Shown here in pieces: positions 6,395 to 9,832 of a DNA stretch of 9,832 bases; within the stretch, counting starts at the first letter, position 1; each line of letters opens with the position of its first letter. Origin of the DNA: Rhodanobacter sp. (lineage in GTDB: Bacteria > Pseudomonadota > Gammaproteobacteria > Xanthomonadales > Rhodanobacteraceae); the NCBI GenBank assembly GCA_026193555.1, contig JAPHUU010000070.1, positions 1 to 9,832 of the forward strand. The letters are read 5' to 3'. Made by a program: the position numbers and the translations under genes. The notes beneath the pieces are model-generated. The model saw nothing but the letters and a program-made list of their open reading frames with translations, made no database searches and was not told where the DNA came from.

Positions 6395-8902
6395 ATGCAC
6401 AAGACCACACCGGGACAACCCGCAAGAACATCAAGGACACGATTCACCCGATTGCCGATCGCCGCGGCGATCTGTCTCGCCATGACCGGCACGGCCTTCG
6501 CGCAGGATGCAGCCCAGACCACGGCGCCCGATGCCACGCCGACGGCGCAGAAGAAGGTTGCCACGCTGGGCACGGTGACCGTGACCGCGCAGAAGCGCAC
6601 TGAAAATCTGCAAAAGGTGCCGATCAGCATCCAGGTGCTGGGTACCGAAAAGCTGGAGCAGCTCCATGTCAGGAACTTCGACGATTACGTGAAGTACCTG
6701 CCCAGCGTGTCCTATCAGAGCGCCGGCCCGGGCTTCGGGGAGATCTACATGCGCGGCGTGGCCAGTGGCGGCGACGGCAACCACTCCGGCTCGCGGCCGA
6801 GCGTCGGCGTGTACCTCGATGAACAACCGATCACCACGATCCAGGGGCCGCTCGACATCCACATGTACGACATCGCCCGGGTCGAGGCCCTGGCCGGTCC
6901 GCAGGGCTCTCTGTATGGCGCCAGCGCGGAAGCCGGCGCGTTGCGCATCATCACCAACAAGCCCGATCCCAGCCGTTTTGCCGCCAGCTACAGCGTTGGC
7001 ATCGACTCGGTCGCCCACGGTGGCATCGGGCATGTCGAAGAAGGCATGGTGAATATCCCGATCGCCAAGAGCGCGGCGATCCGCCTCGTCGGCTGGCACG
7101 AGCACGACGCCGGCTACATCGACAACAAGTCGGGCACCCGCACTTATCCAAGCTGGGGTGGCTCGATCAGCAATGCCAAGGACTGCACCCCGAACAGTCT
7201 GCTGGTCTGCACGCACCAGGCCAAGAAGGCCTACAACACGAACGACATCAGCGGTGCGCGTGCGGCGCTGAAGGTCAATCTGAACGATGACTGGTCGATC
7301 AATGGCACCTTCATGGGTCAGAACACGACCGCGAACGGCAACGTCGCGTCCGATCCGGCGGTCGGCCCGCTTGCGCTGACCCATTTCTATCCGGAAAAGG
7401 CCACCGACAAGTGGTGGCAGGCGGCCTTGACCGTGGAAGGCAAGATCGGCAATTTCGACGTGACCTACAACTATTCGCACCTGAAGCGTCATCAGGTGGA
7501 ACTGAACGACTACAGCGACTATTCGTTCTGGTACGACCAGCTCCCGTATTCCTACGGTACCTACATCTACGACAACAGCGGCGCCCTGATCAACCCGTCG
7601 CAGCACATCATCGGCAAAGATCACTACACGATGGACAGCCAGGAATTGCGCATTGCCTCGCCGAGCACGGATCGCCTGCGCCTGGTGGGCGGCGTGTTCT
7701 GGGGCAAATCCGTGCACGACATCGAACAGCGCTACATGATCGATGGACTGAGCGACAGCCTGACGGTTCCGGGCTGGCCGAGCACGATTTGGCTGACCAA
7801 GCAGACCCGCGTCGATCAGGATGAGGCCTTGTTCGGCGAACTTTCCTACGACATCATCCCCGACACCCTCACCGCCACGGTGGGCGGCCGTTACTTCCGT
7901 TCCAACAACAGCCTGGGCGGTTTCTACGGCTTCAGCAACGGCTATTATCCAGGCTCAAGTTATGGCGTGGCCGGCTGCATTTCGCCCACGCCGTACCACG
8001 GCGCACCGTGCCTGGACTTCGACAAGCACGTGAAGGAAAACGGCTCGCTCGGCAAGTTCAACCTGACCTGGAATATCTCGCCCACGAAACTCGTCTACGC
8101 GACCCGGTCCGAAGGGTATCGTCCCGGCGGCCTCAACCGGCGCGGCTCGTTGCCGCCGTACAAGTCGGACTACCTGGTCAACTACGAGCTGGGCTGGAAG
8201 ACCACCTGGCTCAACAACCGGCTGTCGTTCAACGGCTCGGTGTTCCAGGAAGACTGGAAGAACTTCCAGTTCAGCATCCTGGGCGCCAATGGCCTGACCG
8301 AGATCAAGAACGCCAACCAGGCACGCATCCGCGGCCTGGAGACGCAACTGAACTGGGCCGCCACGTATAACCTCGAACTCGGTGCCGGCATGGCTTTTTA
8401 CGACGCCAAGCTGACCGCAAATTATTGCGGATACACCGACGCCAGCGGCAATCCGGTCACCAACTGCCCCGGCGCAGCATTGGCGTCATCGGGTAGCCAG
8501 TTGCCGGTGACACCGAAGTTCAAGGGCAACCTCACCGCCCGCTACACCTTCGACGTCGGCGAAAAGGAAGCGTTTTTCCAGGCCGCGATGGTCCATGTAG
8601 GTCAGCGCAGGTCCGACCTGCGGACGGTCGAAAACGGACTGGTCGGCAATCTTCCGGCGTACACCACGATGGACGTCTCCGCCGGCATCAGCCATAACAG
8701 CTGGTCGGTGGACGTCTACATCAACAACCTGTTTGACGAACGCGGACAGCTCTTCAAGTACACCGAGTGTGCCGAGTCGATCTGCGCCGCCCACTACGAC
8801 CCCGCGACAGGGTATGGGTCGCCGCAGTACCCGAACGGGCAGACCTACACCGTGAACACGCAGCCACGCACCATCGGCATCCGCTTCAGCCAGGAGTTCT
8901 AA
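6395..8902 (+). CDS. TonB-dependent outer-membrane receptor
   Basis: An 835-residue outer-membrane importer driven by TonB-ExbB-ExbD. A Sec signal peptide spans residues 1-36 (basic start, hydrophobic PIAAAICLAMTG, likely cleavage after TAFA). A TonB box-like LGTVTVTAQKR follows at 58-68, then the plug domain (about 72-190) with MRGVASGGDG and RVEALAGPQGSLYGASAEAG..IITNKP. The rest is a beta-barrel with the closing pattern VDVYINNLFDERGQ and a C-terminal Phe, the outer-membrane assembly signal. ATG at 6395 is chosen because GGGGAG lies just upstream and the signal peptide begins properly there; the frame opens 10 codons earlier without support. The mature protein has eight Cys in four close pairs (264/272, 528/539, 678/691, 792/797) and a strongly aromatic stretch at 358-392. 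The plug resembles the broad IroN/CirA-like receptors of Xanthomonadales and sphingomonads, many of which import organic compounds rather than iron; the ligand is unknown. Confidence 0.94.
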   Translation: MHKTTPGQPARTSRTRFTRLPIAAAICLAMTGTAFAQDAAQTTAPDATPTAQKKVATLGTVTVTAQKRTENLQKVPISIQVLGTEKLEQLHVRNFDDYVKYLPSVSYQSAGPGFGEIYMRGVASGGDGNHSGSRPSVGVYLDEQPITTIQGPLDIHMYDIARVEALAGPQGSLYGASAEAGALRIITNKPDPSRFAASYSVGIDSVAHGGIGHVEEGMVNIPIAKSAAIRLVGWHEHDAGYIDNKSGTRTYPSWGGSISNAKDCTPNSLLVCTHQAKKAYNTNDISGARAALKVNLNDDWSINGTFMGQNTTANGNVASDPAVGPLALTHFYPEKATDKWWQAALTVEGKIGNFDVTYNYSHLKRHQVELNDYSDYSFWYDQLPYSYGTYIYDNSGALINPSQHIIGKDHYTMDSQELRIASPSTDRLRLVGGVFWGKSVHDIEQRYMIDGLSDSLTVPGWPSTIWLTKQTRVDQDEALFGELSYDIIPDTLTATVGGRYFRSNNSLGGFYGFSNGYYPGSSYGVAGCISPTPYHGAPCLDFDKHVKENGSLGKFNLTWNISPTKLVYATRSEGYRPGGLNRRGSLPPYKSDYLVNYELGWKTTWLNNRLSFNGSVFQEDWKNFQFSILGANGLTEIKNANQARIRGLETQLNWAATYNLELGAGMAFYDAKLTANYCGYTDASGNPVTNCPGAALASSGSQLPVTPKFKGNLTARYTFDVGEKEAFFQAAMVHVGQRRSDLRTVENGLVGNLPAYTTMDVSAGISHNSWSVDVYINNLFDERGQLFKYTECAESICAAHYDPATGYGSPQYPNGQTYTVNTQPRTIGIRFSQEF

Positions 8903-8932
8903 GGCAGGCGATTGACTGTCAGGCAAGACCTG

Positions 8933-8960
8933 AAGCCCCGGCGCAAGCCGGGGCTTTTTT
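8933..8960 (+). terminator. Intrinsic terminator of the sulfotransferase-receptor operon
   Basis: A perfect 10-bp stem AAGCCCCGGC / GCCGGGGCTT (8933-8942 and 8947-8956) closes a GCAA tetraloop and runs into a T-tract (six T in all, 8955-8960). It begins 30 nt after the receptor stop codon. A textbook rho-independent terminator. Confidence 0.93.
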
Positions 8961-9123
8961 CATGGACGGCCGCCGGAACGATCGCCTTCCAGGCCACGTG
9001 TCCGTGGAACGCCGCAGCACGGATGACGGGCTGAGTCTCCTGGCTGGCACAAAGCCTGCTTAACTCAACAAGCAACGCCACAAGCAACTCCGATTCGGCT
9101 TTGCCCACCCTCAGGCCACCGTC

Positions 9124-9444
9124 ATGCCGTATGAAGCCAAGTGCACTACCCCCTCGACTCCGCTGCGCGATCAGGCGCGCCGTTTCCGGCAGCGCTACGA
9201 GGCCTGCCAAATCGTGCTGGCACGCGGCGACAGCAGCCAACGGCGCCTTCCCGCCGTTGCCGGCGGTGATCTCCGGAATACGACCAGCCCGCACGTGCAG
9301 GCGCTGTCGGACGTGACCCGCCGTACCCTGCCGACCTCCGCAGCCGAACGCGCCGCGTCACTTTTTGCGCACGTATCTGCCACGGCGCGTCAGCTGCCGA
9401 CCCGGGCGCTGCTGTCGAGGCAGGCGCTGGGAAACCCGCTCTAG
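9124..9444 (+). CDS. Hypothetical protein, 106 residues
   Basis: I do not recognise this protein. The frame from ATG 9124 to TAG 9442-9444 has third positions mostly G or C, like the real genes of this window, and codes for a soluble, Arg-rich, probably helical protein with RRFRQRYEACQIVLARGD near residue 20 and TSPHVQALSDVTRRTL near 54. No signal peptide or membrane segment is visible. The Shine-Dalgarno is weak (an AGG 8 nt before the ATG). A 9-bp direct repeat ACAAGCAAC (9068-9076, 9080-9088) lies upstream, in the 163 bp after the terminator that otherwise show nothing. The antisense frame 8899-9294 is also open, but it would run across the terminator hairpin and looks like a shadow. This could be a small accessory gene, a truncated 3' remnant, or chance in GC-rich DNA. 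Confidence 0.4.
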   Translation: MPYEAKCTTPSTPLRDQARRFRQRYEACQIVLARGDSSQRRLPAVAGGDLRNTTSPHVQALSDVTRRTLPTSAAERAASLFAHVSATARQLPTRALLSRQALGNPL

Positions 9445-9537
9445 ACCGGATCCGCGCACCAGCCGCATATCACCGCCTTCAAGACGCTGCTACATCTCCA
9501 CCCGATCTTCCAATGTCAGTTCGTTGTACGTTCTCAT
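9445..9537 (-). pseudogene. IS30-type transposase N-terminus, decayed
   Basis: Reading leftwards from ATG 9537 gives MRTYNELTLEDRVEM, then a TAG stop (9492-9490), then QRLEGGDMRL. This matches the opening of IS30-family transposases in layout (a start with Tyr, LT.E.R..I.. and a ..L..G.S.R.IA helix-turn-helix). The stop falls where a Tyr codon would be expected in this motif, so one base change could have made it. After GDMRL the similarity is lost next to the end of the hypothetical gene. No terminal inverted repeats were found. Judged by motif spacing only. Confidence 0.38.
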
Positions 9538-9598
9538 CGCAACAGCCTATGTCAGCGTTGGCACGGTGTCGTACGTGAAGTTTGAGGTGACCGGCCTA

Positions 9599-9832
9599 TT
9601 ACTGCGGCAGCGCGGTGGATAGCATTGTCGGAGATCGCTGGCCAATTTGATCGTTAACAGTTATTCCTCCGCGCCACCTGCCATCAGTTTGGTACCGGTA
9701 GCCGAGTTGCCGGATACGCTCCGCATAGCGCTCGCGGATCGACGCGTCCCTTTCGTGAACATGACAACTTCTTATGATCCCGCTGCAGTAGGTGCTGGTA
9801 GCCATAGGCGACAAGACAGCGGAACATAGCAA
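9599..9832 (-). pseudogene. IS3-family OrfB transposase fragment, decayed, cut by window edge
   Basis: The minus-strand frame contains, in order and near the right spacing, an STYC segment (compare STYYY), DASIRER, then GYRYQTDGRWRGGITVN. The last lines up without gaps with the GYRR.H.LLRREGW.VN signature of the HTH_21 region before the integrase core of IS3-family OrfB. Between RER and GYR about three residues seem to be missing compared with functional copies, and many hydrophobic positions are lost. The frame stops at 9599-9601 well before any DDE catalytic domain. It could be an old insertion-sequence remnant; the similarity is weak enough that chance is not excluded. Confidence 0.33.

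Noticed and set aside
6431..7717. Antisense frame of 428 codons under the TonB receptor
   Set aside because: The receptor has a clear signal peptide, plug and C-terminal Phe; the antisense product shows only low-complexity Arg/Gly/Val-rich sequence.
9068..9088. ACAAGCAAC direct repeat as a CRISPR or site-specific element
   Set aside because: Only two 9-nt copies 3 nt apart; too short and too few for an array and without other support.
8899..9294. Minus-strand frame of 131 codons after the receptor
   Set aside because: It would run through the perfect terminator hairpin and into the receptor stop, with no recognisable protein features or Shine-Dalgarno.

Overview
This is a high-GC proteobacterial window. 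The gene content (a PcaR-type IclR regulator beside pcaF, and a TPR-sulfotransferase next to a TonB-dependent receptor) looks most like a gammaproteobacterium of the Xanthomonadales/Rhodanobacteraceae type. That placement is inferred from gene style; no marker gene is present.

Left half (1-4017): two gene pairs diverge from one short control region. Leftwards run a class III PLP aminotransferase (582-1895) and, 15 nt behind it, an aldehyde dehydrogenase cut by the window edge (1-566). Rightwards run a PcaR-family IclR regulator (2004-2822) and, overlapping it by 8 nt, the 3-oxoadipyl-CoA thiolase PcaF (2815-4017). The control region holds a 15-bp sequence identical to the PcaR box of Pseudomonas putida as I recall it, plus a second, weaker copy 19 bp away. 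The two boxes lie on the -10 and -35 of a promoter that reads into the aminotransferase. This ties an amino-group removal and aldehyde oxidation module to the beta-ketoadipate regulator. It also argues that the aminotransferase starts at an internal TTG with a strong Shine-Dalgarno, not at the upstream ATG, which lies beside the boxes. The end products would be dicarboxylic acids or other acids feeding acyl-CoA thiolysis; the substrate is unknown. No pcaIJ, pcaHG or other pca genes are visible.

Middle (4018-8960): a 316-bp gene-free stretch with small inverted repeats leads into a probable two-gene operon. The first gene is a TPR-repeat sulfotransferase (4334-6358). The second, 36 nt downstream, is a TonB-dependent outer-membrane receptor (6395-8902) that ends in a textbook intrinsic terminator (8933-8960). 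The receptor carries eight cysteines in four close pairs, all in likely loop segments.

Right end (8961-9832): a short ORF of unknown function (9124-9444), then about 390 bp that look less GC-rich and hold two probable decayed transposase fragments on the minus strand. One is IS30-like with an in-frame stop, the other IS3-OrfB-like. Both are weak calls from motif spacing alone. No RNA genes, CRISPR arrays or origins were seen.
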